A DNA stretch of 64,000 nt from Pseudoduganella namucuonensis (GCF_900116645.1 NZ_FPBO01000004.1:1-64000); one strand, 5' to 3'; numbered from the stretch's first letter, positions 7,674 through 15,745 are shown. Notes: generated by a model not told the origin, from the sequence alone. Numbers and translations: made by a program.

Positions 7674-7698
7674 TGTCCGCTTGTGGCCGATTTCTACC
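7674..7698. repeat. GGCCGA-type leader repeat, copy upstream of the 7668 gene
   Basis: TGTCCGCTTGTGGCCGATTT followed by CTACC. It ends immediately upstream of the start codon of the 7219-7668 gene. It is nearly identical to the 8948 copy. Confidence 0.65.
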
Positions 7699-7701
7699 TT
7701 G

Positions 7702-7986
7702 TTAATCGCGCTTGCGATTGATATCCCAGGCATGAGCAAGCCGCGTGCCCTCATTTACCTGCAAGATGTTGTCGATTGCCGCCACTTTTCTAAGCGCAGC
7801 ATTCACATCGAAGCCTTTTCCCTCGACTAAAGCTAACGCTTCATTGTGCAAGGCGTAGGCTAAATGTGCAGCAACGCGTACATCGAGCTGAGCATCATTT
7901 TCACTACCAATATAAGAACTCAACAGTAAGCGGATCTCGTACATTGCATTCGCAATGAGTTGAACCTCGGCGCGATCGATACTCAT
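7702..7986 (-). CDS. Hypothetical small helical protein
   Basis: A soluble, mostly helical 94-residue protein starting MSIDRAEVQ. I chose the ATG at 7984-7986 because AAGGGT lies just upstream; a longer frame beginning at 8043 runs through the repeat and is unlikely. There is no recognised domain. Its end is 33 bp from the next start, with a leader repeat between. Confidence 0.55.
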   Translation of the reverse strand: MSIDRAEVQLIANAMYEIRLLLSSYIGSENDAQLDVRVAAHLAYALHNEALALVEGKGFDVNAALRKVAAIDNILQVNEGTRLAHAWDINRKRD

Positions 7987-8007
7987 TGGTGACCCTTCAA
8001 GACTTTG

Positions 8008-8087
8008 ATGTCCGGTATTGGCCGAACTCGGCCAACAGCACAAAGGATAGCATCTTGCTCAGGTGAAAAATACACGCATTGTCACGG
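8008..8087. repeat. Island leader repeat, long form (copy 2)
   Basis: It includes the TGTCCGGTATTGGCCGAACT version of the short leader motif and continues with AAAGGATAGCATCTTGCTC and TGAAAA. It aligns with 4958-5033. The remaining gap up to 8159 holds nothing else recognisable. Confidence 0.65.
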
Positions 8088-8159
8088 CAGGCAGGCCGAA
8101 GTCGCCCCAAAGCGGGCATCACGTCTTCTCTTACCCTGCGGTGCGCTGGGGTAACAACC

Positions 8160-8420
8160 TCATTCCGATGGCCGCTGGCTGCGGCCCTTTTTGAACCATT
8201 TCCACCCTAGAAACGCACCCAATATTGCACCAATAAGCGCCCCAGCTGGAACTGTAAAGAATGTAAAAAATGGCATCGCACCTAGAGTGCTCTTATCGAC
8301 CCCCAATGCGACCATGCCTTGGGCCAGATAGAACAGGCCGTAGAAACCAGCAAGCCCACCCAAAACCAGGCCGCTAATGGCCACAACGAAGATTTTTAGG
8401 CCACCAATAAGTAAGTTCAT
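8160..8420 (-). CDS. Small glycine-rich membrane protein
   Basis: An 86-residue protein with hydrophobic segments at about 5-37 (rich in Gly, with GLVLGGLAGFYGLFYL) and about 49-73 (GALIGAILGAFLG), and a basic C-terminal end (KWFKKGRSQR) that is probably cytoplasmic. The small-residue-packed helices suggest tight helix pairing. No family is recognised. A leader-repeat copy lies about 77 bp upstream. Confidence 0.55.
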   Translation of the reverse strand: MNLLIGGLKIFVVAISGLVLGGLAGFYGLFYLAQGMVALGVDKSTLGAMPFFTFFTVPAGALIGAILGAFLGWKWFKKGRSQRPSE

Positions 8421-8494
8421 GACTGGATCACTCGCACAAACTTTGAAAGTTGCTTATCCATAAGTCCTTTCGCCCGTGTACTTATCACTACCCT

Positions 8495-8516
8495 TGTCTG
8501 CTTTTGGCCGATAGCC
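8495..8516. repeat. GGCCGA-type leader repeat, copy upstream of the 8420 gene
   Basis: TGTCTGCTTTTGGCCGATAG followed by CC. Same orientation and similar relative position as the other copies. Confidence 0.6.
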
Positions 8517-8534
8517 GAAAATCGCTGCATTGAG

Positions 8535-8930
8535 TTACGGGGCCTCAGCGTCGTCTATCAGCTGCCGCACAAATTCCTTAGTCGCTAAAAATGGTGCAAT
8601 ACATCCCTCAACATAAGCCGCCTTTTCTTCAAATGCGGAAGGCCAATCACGGCTTTGTGCATCCCGCTTCAGCTGCGCCTTCACAGTCGGGAGCACAACG
8701 TTATTGGGCAGCGAATTGAGCCATTGCAGATGGCGCTCGACATCGCCAGACTTTCCCGCTATGCGATAAGCTTCCAGCATCGCATCCGAAATTTTGCGTG
8801 CCAATGAATGCACAAATGGACTTCCCCAAAGGTCGATATCATCAGGATTTTCTTGGAACTTTGCTTCCGCGACCAGACGCCACAGCGCGAGCAATTCAAT
8901 GGGGTCAGATATTTCCAGTAATGGTTTCAT
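8535..8930 (-). CDS. Hypothetical protein
   Basis: A soluble 131-residue alpha-helical protein starting MKPLLEISDPIELL. There is no signal peptide or membrane segment and no recognised family. It is the last member of the low-GC small-gene run before high-GC chromosome resumes. A leader-repeat copy ends 18 bp upstream of its ATG. Confidence 0.55.
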   Translation of the reverse strand: MKPLLEISDPIELLALWRLVAEAKFQENPDDIDLWGSPFVHSLARKISDAMLEAYRIAGKSGDVERHLQWLNSLPNNVVLPTVKAQLKRDAQSRDWPSAFEEKAAYVEGCIAPFLATKEFVRQLIDDAEAP

Positions 8931-8947
8931 GTATTTATGCCTTGAAT

Positions 8948-8972
8948 CGTCCGCTTTTGGCCGATTCCTACC
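8948..8972. repeat. GGCCGA-type leader repeat, copy upstream of the 8930 gene
   Basis: CGTCCGCTTTTGGCCGATTC followed by CTACC. This is the rightmost copy seen; none was noticed in the high-GC chromosome to the right, so it may mark the island edge. Confidence 0.65.
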
Positions 8973-9012
8973 ATACGCAAATTAGTACGGCGCAATGCTC
9001 CGCCTCGCCCTG

Positions 9013-9426
9013 TCACTCTTTGCGCGCCGCCAGTTTCCAGCCCATACACGCCATCGGGATGTACGCCCCGATCAGGTCGACGGCGTTGAACCACGCCGGC
9101 GATGGCAGCATCAACACGCTGGCGACGCCTCCCGCCAGGAAGAAGGCGCCAATGACCAGCGCCATCTGAAGCTTGCGGTTTGCCGCGACAACGGCCGCGA
9201 CCGCCGCGCCCGCGAGCGTGCCGAGGGCGTGCGCGAGAAACGGAAAGAGGAAGTGCTTAGGCTCGAACAGATGCATCGACGCCTTCAGTCCCTCCATCGT
9301 GGTCACGTTCGCGCCGTTCGGCGGCGGGATCACGCTGCCGCTCACGCCGATGAGCCCCATATTGACCACGCTGCCGATGACGATACCCGCCACCACCGCC
9401 AGAATGTTTCTCATCAATGGATGCAT
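9013..9426 (-). CDS. Conserved four-helix integral membrane protein
   Basis: A 137-residue protein with hydrophobic segments at about 6-28, 60-84, 86-106 and 114-131. Short loops include a PPPNGANVTTMEG stretch between the first two. AGGAGGGCGGC directly precedes the ATG. The size and pattern match a widespread uncharacterised small membrane family, but I cannot name it. GC content is high, so it belongs to the chromosome rather than to the island. Confidence 0.7.
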   Translation of the reverse strand: MHPLMRNILAVVAGIVIGSVVNMGLIGVSGSVIPPPNGANVTTMEGLKASMHLFEPKHFLFPFLAHALGTLAGAAVAAVVAANRKLQMALVIGAFFLAGGVASVLMLPSPAWFNAVDLIGAYIPMACMGWKLAARKE

Positions 9427-9477
9427 GCCGCCCTCCTGTCGCCCGCGATTCGACCGCGATTCGACCAGTTAACCATC

Positions 9478-9505
9478 AAAAAGGGCGCGAACCCTGCGCG
9501 CCCTT
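9478..9505 (-). terminator. Intrinsic terminator after the 9514 gene
   Basis: On the minus strand, AAGGGCGCG and CGCGCCCTT form a 9-bp stem with a 7-nt loop, followed by a run of T. It lies just downstream of the oxidoreductase fusion stop codon. Confidence 0.85.
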
Positions 9506-9513
9506 GCCTTCAA

Positions 9514-12500
9514 TCAGAAGTCCTTCTCACCCTTGATCACCTCGGGATACCCCGTCATCGCGCGCGAGGTCTGCATGCCGGCCATGACGGCGGCCTCCAC
9601 GCAGCCCGCGTTCAAGCCGGTCTTGATCCAGTCCCCGGTCAGAAACAGGTTGGCGAAGCCGGATTCGTCGGCGGCGAGGCGGTACTTGGTGGAGTTCACC
9701 ACCGACATCACGTAGCGCTCGGACGGATCGACGTTGGCGCGCCAGTACTGGCTGTCGAATCGCGCCGGACCGACGGCCGTCTGGTCCGGATCGACCAGCC
9801 AGTTCCAGGGGAAGGCGCCGGACGGCCCGGCCGCCGACCACAGCGCGGAGATCTCCTTGCTCAACTGGTTCACGGCGCCCTCCTTCGCGATCGCCGTCAT
9901 CTTGCCCGGGAAGGCGTGGTCGCTGGCCGGCGGATAGCTGGCCACCGGCAGCGCGCTGCAGAAGTAGGATACGTTCTTCGGATCGAGCGTCGCCGGCCAC
10001 TCTTCGCGGCACAGCAGTTGGTCCATCGGCGCCCAGGTGTCGTAGGGCTCGGTGAAGCCGCTCAGCACCGGCTGCTGGCCTTCCGGCTGGGTGGTCCAGC
10101 CCATTTGCGCCAGGTCCTTGTCCAGCCAGACCTGGTAGGCCTGCGTGGCCACGGTCTTCACCTTTTCGGACGCGGTGCGCAGCTTGGGACTCAGTTCCAG
10201 CAGTTGCGGGCACAGCGCCGGCAGCGAGCCGATCGAGATGCCGAACACCACCTTGTCGAAGTCCACGCCACGCTTGAGGGTGCGCTCGGGCAGCGGATGG
10301 CCGAACTTGTCCTGGTACAGCCGCGGCCAGTCGGTCCAGTAGGATTCGAGGTTGACGTTGTTCTCCTGCAGCACGGCGGCCTGCTCCGGGTCGATCTGGC
10401 CGTAGTTCGGCGTGGACGGCCAGCAGCCCAGGCCCTTCACGTCCACCAGCGGGTCGTAGCCGTCCCCCGCCAGCTTCACCTGCCGCGTCATGCGGATGGC
10501 GCCGATCTCGCCGTTCTCGGGCACCAGTTCCTCGACCTTGCTGAAGAACTCGAACTTCACGCCGCGTTTTTTCAGCACCTCGTACATCGGCGTGAAGATG
10601 GTGTCGCCCATGCCGGCCTGCATCTTGAACATGATGCCGCCCTTGTAGGCCAGGCCGATGCGCATCATCGAGCGCAGGATCGTGCCCGCCTCCACGTTCG
10701 GCTTGTCGTAGTCGCCGTCCTCGTAGGCGAACACCAGGTCGTAGAAGCCGCGCACGGGCGCCGAGTTCACGCAGTATTCCTCGGAGCCGCCGTGCTTGCG
10801 CAGCCAGTCGCGGAAGTCGATGTCGTTGATGACGTCGAAGCCGTCGATGAACACGTCGTCCTCGAACATGCCTTTCATGACCGTGATGCCCAGGTCCAGG
10901 CAGATGAAGATGCGGCGCAGGTCGTCGTTGCCGTCGATCAGGTCCTCGTAGCGCGCGCGCAGCCAGGCGCGGATGCCGCCCAGCGCGCCGGACAGCACGG
11001 TGTGCTGCGAGCGCTCGTGGCTGTGCGCGTCCGGCGACAGGTTGCTCACCAGCGCCATCAGCGCGCCGGCGGACACCACCAGGTCGTCCGCCAGTTCCAG
11101 CGCCTCGCCGCGCACCTCGTCGGCCAGGTGGTGCAGCCAGCCCGGCAGGCCGCCTTCGCGCGGCGCGGCCTTCTCATGCTCCATGTCGGCCGTGATGTCC
11201 TTGATTTGCTTGAGCCACTGCTCGATCCAGGCCACCATGGCCACCGCCATCTGCCACAGCGTGATGTCCTCGCCGCCCTCGCCCGGCTCGCCGGGCAGGG
11301 TCGGGAACACGATGGACCAGTTGCGCCATTCCTTGTTCACCAGTTCGGACAGGGCCACGTAGTCCTGCTGCTTGAACGCGTCCTCCCACGTCGCGAGCGG
11401 CGAGCCGGGCGGACGACCCAGCGCGGCGTAGGCTTCCTTGATCATCTTGAAGGCGTTGGCGTAGAAGCCGAACCAGATGTGCAGGCCGTGCTCCTCGATG
11501 CGCTGGCCCATGGCCGCGTTGCGGCCGCTGGCGCCCTTGCCGCCCAGGCGCCAGCCCTGCTGGTAGACGGTGATGTCGTAATTGTTTTCCCAGCCCGGCT
11601 GCTCGGTGAGGTAGTAGGCGGTGGTCATGGAGCCGACGCCGCCGCCGAGGATGGCGATCTTTTCCGGTTCGACATTGGAATTGTCGATCAGCTCCTCGCC
11701 CGGCATGGCGGTGAAGTCGAAGTTCACGTGGAAGGGCAGGATGGCCTCCTGCGGGCCGAGGCGCAGGCCCAGCGTCTCGTTCAGCGGGAAGCTGTCGAAG
11801 GCGTGCAGCGTGCACTGGTAGTCGTAGCCCAGCAGCTTGGCGCTGTGCAGTTTCTCGATCTCGGCCGGCGCCGCCACGATGCCCTGGTACACGGCCTTGA
11901 TGCCGGCGCTGTCCGGGAACTGCTTGAGGAAGATCTGGTCGATGCGCGGGTCGCGCAGCAGCGAGAAGATGTCTTCCCAGCCCTCCTTGTCCATGTTGAA
12001 GAAGTCCGGCACCGTCAGGAACAGCTGGATGGCCTCCTCGATCAGGTCGCCGATGCTCTCCAGCGGCTTTTCCTTGCCGTTCGGCGTGGTCGCGTTCACC
12101 TCCAGCAGCGGGTGCATGGCGATCTTCGTTTCCGGAGAAAAGGGCTGGAAACCCTTGGCGGACACGGAACAGCGCAGCGGCGGCTGGCCCTCGGTGGGGA
12201 TCTCGTACTCGCTCAGGTATTTCGGGTAGCCGAACAGCTCGCGCCCGTTGATGAGCGCCATCGCGTCGTCGACGAAGATGTGGCAGGGGTACCAGTAGAT
12301 GTGGTCCAGCTTGCCGTCCTTGTCCATCGCGCCCGTCATCACCCAGGTGACGATGTCGATCTCCGTGATCCAGCCCTTGGCCTGGTCCACCGCCACCGCC
12401 GAATCGGCGTGGTTGACGCGGGTGAAGGTGATCATCACGTACGGCGACAGCGCCTTGAAGCGCATGCGGCCGTTGGCCACCGTGTTCAGGCTGGTGTCCA

Positions 12501-12624
12501 GCGTGCGCTGCAGCTTGGCCAGGTCGCCCTTGACGAAGTAGCCGTACATTTCGGACTGCTTGAGTTGCAGCGGCGAGTGCATCATGACCGAACCGCCGGG
12601 GTAAAGGTAGGAAGGACGTGCCAA
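9514..12624 (-). CDS. Acetoacetate-decarboxylase-like / FAD-dependent oxidoreductase fusion
   Basis: A 1036-residue two-part protein. The first about 260 residues resemble the acetoacetate decarboxylase superfamily (HIYWYPCHIF, RELFGYPKYLSEYEIP). After about residue 325 comes an FAD/NAD-binding Rossmann motif, KIAILGGGVGSMTTAYYL, then GWRLGGKGASGRN and a GLHIWFGFY segment as in carotenoid-desaturase and amine-oxidase-type flavoproteins. A C-terminal TGDWIKTGLNAGCVEAA FAD-closing motif is present. I prefer the TTG start at 12622-12624, since GGAGAC lies seven bases upstream; the first ATG in frame is 13 codons further in. The substrate is unknown. The pairing could couple decarboxylation-type chemistry to a redox step, but that is inference. 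Confidence 0.8.
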   Translation of the reverse strand: MARPSYLYPGGSVMMHSPLQLKQSEMYGYFVKGDLAKLQRTLDTSLNTVANGRMRFKALSPYVMITFTRVNHADSAVAVDQAKGWITEIDIVTWVMTGAMDKDGKLDHIYWYPCHIFVDDAMALINGRELFGYPKYLSEYEIPTEGQPPLRCSVSAKGFQPFSPETKIAMHPLLEVNATTPNGKEKPLESIGDLIEEAIQLFLTVPDFFNMDKEGWEDIFSLLRDPRIDQIFLKQFPDSAGIKAVYQGIVAAPAEIEKLHSAKLLGYDYQCTLHAFDSFPLNETLGLRLGPQEAILPFHVNFDFTAMPGEELIDNSNVEPEKIAILGGGVGSMTTAYYLTEQPGWENNYDITVYQQGWRLGGKGASGRNAAMGQRIEEHGLHIWFGFYANAFKMIKEAYAALGRPPGSPLATWEDAFKQQDYVALSELVNKEWRNWSIVFPTLPGEPGEGGEDITLWQMAVAMVAWIEQWLKQIKDITADMEHEKAAPREGGLPGWLHHLADEVRGEALELADDLVVSAGALMALVSNLSPDAHSHERSQHTVLSGALGGIRAWLRARYEDLIDGNDDLRRIFICLDLGITVMKGMFEDDVFIDGFDVINDIDFRDWLRKHGGSEEYCVNSAPVRGFYDLVFAYEDGDYDKPNVEAGTILRSMMRIGLAYKGGIMFKMQAGMGDTIFTPMYEVLKKRGVKFEFFSKVEELVPENGEIGAIRMTRQVKLAGDGYDPLVDVKGLGCWPSTPNYGQIDPEQAAVLQENNVNLESYWTDWPRLYQDKFGHPLPERTLKRGVDFDKVVFGISIGSLPALCPQLLELSPKLRTASEKVKTVATQAYQVWLDKDLAQMGWTTQPEGQQPVLSGFTEPYDTWAPMDQLLCREEWPATLDPKNVSYFCSALPVASYPPASDHAFPGKMTAIAKEGAVNQLSKEISALWSAAGPSGAFPWNWLVDPDQTAVGPARFDSQYWRANVDPSERYVMSVVNSTKYRLAADESGFANLFLTGDWIKTGLNAGCVEAAVMAGMQTSRAMTGYPEVIKGEKDF

Positions 12625-12761
12625 GATGTGTCTCCGCGTATAGGTTGGGGAAACATAGTGTATTGCAAAGTGCGCCATTGTTGCCCATAAGAATACAAAT
12701 ACCCTCTCGGCGTGTGGGCATATTACAATTCCGTCCAGATGGCACAGACAAGGAACACAGC

Positions 12762-13382
12762 ATGAGCGCCGATGCGCGCGCCTGGGTACGCATGCCGTCC
12801 GGCAAGCGGCTGGATTTGCTCGACCCGACGCCCTTCGATTGGGAGGACGCCGACCTGGCCCTGGGTCTGGCGCGCACCTACCGCTGGGGCGGCCACTCGG
12901 CCTGGCCGCTGCCGCTGTCGGTGGCCCAGCATTCGCTGACGGTGATGCAGCTGCGGCGCGACTGGGCGGCGGCGCCGCTGGCGCCGGTGCTGGAATTGCG
13001 CGAGCTGCTGCACGACGCCGAGGAGGGCTTGCTGGGCTTCGATTGCATCTCGGTGCTGAAGCCCTTCCTCGGCGACGGTTTCCGCGCGCTGAGCCAGCGC
13101 CTGGAAAGCGCGGTGTTCCTGCGCTACGGCGTGCCGCACTGGACCACGGCCGAACACCGCGTGCACAAGCGCGCGGACAGGCTGGCGGCCGCCAGCGAGG
13201 CGCTGCACGTGGTAGGCTGGTCGCGCGAGGAGGTGCGCGGCACGCTCAAGATCCGCGCGTTGCCGCTGGAAACGGACCCGCTGCAGGCCGTCTACGGGGG
13301 CCGGCCGTGGGAGCCGTGGCCGCCCGGGCTCGCCTGCGAACGCTACCTGGAGGCACTGGACAATCTTAAGCAACGCCTGTAA
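12762..13382 (+). CDS. HD-domain phosphohydrolase (YfbR-like)
   Basis: A 206-residue protein with metal-binding HD-superfamily motifs: QHS (first His), LLHDAEEG (His-Asp pair) and KRADRLAAASEA (terminal Asp). The spacing is that of YfbR-like 5'-deoxynucleotidases and related hydrolases. I took the ATG at 12762-12764, preceded by AAGGAA; a longer frame from 12618 overlaps the divergent oxidoreductase start and is unlikely. Exact nucleotide substrate cannot be read from sequence. Confidence 0.75.
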   Translation: MSADARAWVRMPSGKRLDLLDPTPFDWEDADLALGLARTYRWGGHSAWPLPLSVAQHSLTVMQLRRDWAAAPLAPVLELRELLHDAEEGLLGFDCISVLKPFLGDGFRALSQRLESAVFLRYGVPHWTTAEHRVHKRADRLAAASEALHVVGWSREEVRGTLKIRALPLETDPLQAVYGGRPWEPWPPGLACERYLEALDNLKQRL

Positions 13383-13795
13383 AACGACACCGCGGGCGTT
13401 TCATCATGTTTGCGGGCTAAGAAGCCGTTTTTAAAGCGCTTTTTTCGCTTATCCACATCAATTGTGGATAACGATGTGGAAAACCCACTCTTGACAAGCC
13501 GGAGAGGCAGTACTGGAGCGGGTTTCAACAAAATGCCCGTTTCAGAGGCAATTTTTTTCATCAAAAGAATCAATTACTTACAGAATCGCTCATACGGCTT
13601 TCGCGACAATTTTTTGCCAGATGAAAAAATATTTCGGACCTGTTCCCGGGGCTGCGGCGGCGACTATCAAGTGCCTGCCCGGAACCCTTTGACAAAAATG
13701 CAGGCGAGGAATAGTGTTGCTGAAGCAGATGCACTCACAGGCGGCGCGTGGGCACCACGCGAGAGCCTTACAAATGACTAGCCACGGGATCGTGC
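13383..13795. other. AT-richer intergenic region with DnaA-box palindrome repeat (copy A)
   Basis: No gene is supported in these 413 bases. It contains the repeat at 13432-13589, whose relative is at 14597-14753, and further T-rich stretches to about 13640. The last part presumably holds the promoter of the response regulator. Confidence 0.6.
13432..13589. repeat. DnaA-box palindrome repeat, copy A
   Basis: TTATCCACA and TGTGGATAA (13449-13471) form a perfect inverted pair with a 5-nt spacer; each half equals the canonical DnaA box. AAGCGCTTTTTT precedes it, and CTTGACA, GCGGGTTTC, AACAAAATGCCCGTT and AATCAATTACTT follow in the same order as in copy B. Confidence 0.75.
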
Positions 13796-14506
13796 ATGGA
13801 CGTGAAACAAGATACCAGCGCCGACTGGATGATAGAAGAAGATACTCCCGCGAACGCGGATCAGAATGGCGCCGCCGTCCCGGCGCCTTGGCGCGTGCTG
13901 ATCGTCGACGACGACGTCGATGTGCACGTCGTCACCAAGTTCTCCCTGAGTAACGCCTGCTTCCAGGGACGCCGTCTCAGCTTCCTGCACGCCTACAGCG
14001 GCGACGAGGCGCTGCACGTGCTGCGCACCACGCCCGATATTGCGTTGGTGCTGCTGGACGTCATCATGGAAACCAGCGAGGCCGGCCTGAAGGTGGCGCG
14101 CCAGATCCGCGACGAGCTGGGCAACCGGCTGGTGCGCATCGTGCTGCGCACCGGGCAGCCGGGCCAGGCGCTGGAGCACAGCATCATCCTCGATTACGAC
14201 ATCAACGATTTCTGGTGCAAGAGCGACCTCACCACGCGCAAGCTGTTCACCACCGTCATCTCCTCGCTGCGCGGCTACGCCGGCCTGGTGGACGCCGAAC
14301 ACCGCGTGCAGGCCTTGCAGGCGCAGCTGGCGCGCGCCGTGGGCTTCACGCTGGACGCCGAAGGCCGTATCCAGGAAGCCAGTCCCAAGGCGGCCGCGCT
14401 GCTGGGCGCCGAGCGCGAGCAGCTGCATGGCCTGCACCTTTCCGCCGGCGCGGAAGAGGTCCCCGCCGAGGCGCCGCCGGCAAAGTACTGGATGCACATA
14501 CAGTAA
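13796..14506 (+). CDS. Response regulator receiver protein with short non-DNA-binding tail
   Basis: A 236-residue protein. After about 30 disordered residues comes a receiver domain: acidic triad VDDD (about 37-40), phospho-acceptor Asp in LLDVIM (about 82-87), Thr-containing VLRTGQPG and the conserved Lys in FWCKSDL. The region after about residue 155 (TRKLFTTVISSLRGYAGL, then AVGFTLDAEGRIQEASPKAA) resembles the start of the DUF3369/PAS-like output seen in some cyclic-di-GMP regulators, but the protein then ends. No HTH, GGDEF, EAL or HD-GYP domain is present. No cognate histidine kinase is adjacent. It may act by protein contact or be a truncated form. Confidence 0.8.
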   Translation: MDVKQDTSADWMIEEDTPANADQNGAAVPAPWRVLIVDDDVDVHVVTKFSLSNACFQGRRLSFLHAYSGDEALHVLRTTPDIALVLLDVIMETSEAGLKVARQIRDELGNRLVRIVLRTGQPGQALEHSIILDYDINDFWCKSDLTTRKLFTTVISSLRGYAGLVDAEHRVQALQAQLARAVGFTLDAEGRIQEASPKAAALLGAEREQLHGLHLSAGAEEVPAEAPPAKYWMHIQ

Positions 14507-14874
14507 TCATCGCGCCGGCAACTCCCGCCATCTTGCCGCGTAAACGCCGGCATCGCGTCAACCCAGAACCCGCAGCCGCCGCTAAGTGGCGGATTGTTAA
14601 GCGCTTTTTCCGATATCCACAGCGATTGTGGATATCTTTGTGGATAATAGCCACTTGACAGCCCAAAGAGCCCGTAGCTATGCGGGTTTCTACAAACTGC
14701 CCGTTCAAAAGGCAGAATTTATACCCTTAAAAATCAATAACTTGGGGAATCGCGGAAAGCGGGGCAAAAAAATATCGACAGTTTTCTTGTTGACATTTTT
14801 TGTGCATAACTGGCGGTGGCGCGGCGCGGACCGCGCCGCGCGCGAGATGCGCTCCGATGTCGGAAAGATGGGGT
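14507..14874. other. Intergenic region with DnaA-box palindrome repeat (copy B)
   Basis: No gene is supported. It holds the second repeat copy (14597-14753), followed by an AT-rich stretch with TTGACATTTTTTGTGCATAA near 14790-14812. Confidence 0.6.
14597..14753. repeat. DnaA-box palindrome repeat, copy B
   Basis: GATATCCACA and TGTGGATATC (14612-14636) form a perfect inverted pair with a 5-nt spacer. A further perfect TGTGGATAA box lies at 14639-14647. The order AAGCGCTTTTT, palindrome, CTTGACA, GCGGGTTTC, ACAAACTGCCCGTT, AATCAATAACTT matches copy A. Confidence 0.75.
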
Positions 14875-15093
14875 TTATTGGGGGACTTTGCGGCGCAGGT
14901 TGGGATGCAGCAGCACCCGCTCTATGACGTCCGGGCCGACATTGTTAGACTTCAGATACTCTATCGCACACAAGGTACTGAAACAGTTCTGCACTGCTAT
15001 GCCCTTGTCGACGATCTCGCTGCAACGCTCATCGTGGCGTTGTTGTGGGGGCGCCAGCGGCCGCTGCTGGCTGGGGAGTGTCGTTGCATCCAT
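14875..15093 (-). CDS. Hypothetical small protein divergent from chrA
   Basis: A 72-residue soluble protein starting MDATTLPSQ, with a helical C-terminal half (SNNVGPDVIERVLLHPNLRRK). GAAGGA lies seven bases before the ATG at 15091-15093. The start fits better than the overlapping plus-strand frames, which have no Shine-Dalgarno motif. No family is recognised. It shares an intergenic region of about 80 bp with the divergent chromate transporter genes. Confidence 0.6.
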   Translation of the reverse strand: MDATTLPSQQRPLAPPQQRHDERCSEIVDKGIAVQNCFSTLCAIEYLKSNNVGPDVIERVLLHPNLRRKVPQ

Positions 15094-15175
15094 CACAGTC
15101 CTTCACAGGTTCGCCCGGGGTATCCCGTGACAGGAGTATCGAACAATAATTTCCAAAGTCAAGGATAATGGCGAC

Positions 15176-15745
15176 ATGATTCCCGAAGACAATCGCCCTC
15201 GCCCCAAGTCCCTGACCGACCTGTTTTTCTCCTTCACCATCCTGGCGCTGCAAGGTTTCGGCGGCGTGCTCGCCATCGTCCAGCGCGAAATGGTGGAACG
15301 CAAACGCTGGCTCACCCAGGAAGAATTCCTCGAGGAATGGGCGGTCGCGCAGATCATGCCCGGCCCCAACGTCGTCAACCTCTCGCTGATCATCGGCGCG
15401 CGCTACTTCGGCCTGCCCGGCGCCATGGCCGCGCTGGCCGGCATGCTGACGGTGCCGCTGCTGGTGGTCGTGCTGCTGGCCTTGATCCACTCGCGCTTCG
15501 CCGACCACCCCGGCGTGGCCGGCGCTCTGCGCGGCATGGCGGCCGTTTCGGCGGGCATGATCGCCGCCACCGGGCTCAAGCTCGCCACCTCGCTGCGCAA
15601 CCATCCACTGCCGCTGTGGCTGGGACTGGGCGCCGCCGTGCTCGCCGTGCTCATGGTGGCCCTGCTGCGGGTGCCGCTGTTCTATGTACTGATGGGCATA
15701 GGCGGCCTGTGCTGCGTCATCACCCACCGCAGGCTGAAACCATGA
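15176..15745 (+). CDS. chrA: Chromate transporter, N-terminal half protein (ChrA-type)
   Basis: A 189-residue membrane protein with the CHR-family signature: LQGFGGVLAIV (about 25-35) and the PGPNVVNLS motif (about 62-70), then four further hydrophobic stretches. In two-gene (short-chain) CHR transporters such halves pair as heterodimers to export chromate by proton-linked transport. The stop overlaps the next start by four bases (ATGA, 15742-15745), so the two halves are translationally coupled. The ATG at 15176 has AAGGA upstream. Confidence 0.85.
   Translation: MIPEDNRPRPKSLTDLFFSFTILALQGFGGVLAIVQREMVERKRWLTQEEFLEEWAVAQIMPGPNVVNLSLIIGARYFGLPGAMAALAGMLTVPLLVVVLLALIHSRFADHPGVAGALRGMAAVSAGMIAATGLKLATSLRNHPLPLWLGLGAAVLAVLMVALLRVPLFYVLMGIGGLCCVITHRRLKP

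Noticed and set aside
4898..8972. Classical integron with attC sites
   Set aside because: No IntI-type integrase is present and I could not find RYYYAAC/GTTRRRY pairs in the repeats; a model search is needed before naming it so.
8995..12690. Plus-strand open frame of 1231 codons opposite the oxidoreductase fusion
   Set aside because: It has His/Arg/Ala/Val-rich low-complexity content typical of antisense frames in high-GC genes, and the minus strand encodes recognisable domains throughout.
13432..13589. Chromosomal replication origin
   Set aside because: DnaA-like boxes are present, but there is no dnaA, dnaN, gyrB or rpmH nearby and a second copy exists 1.2 kb away.
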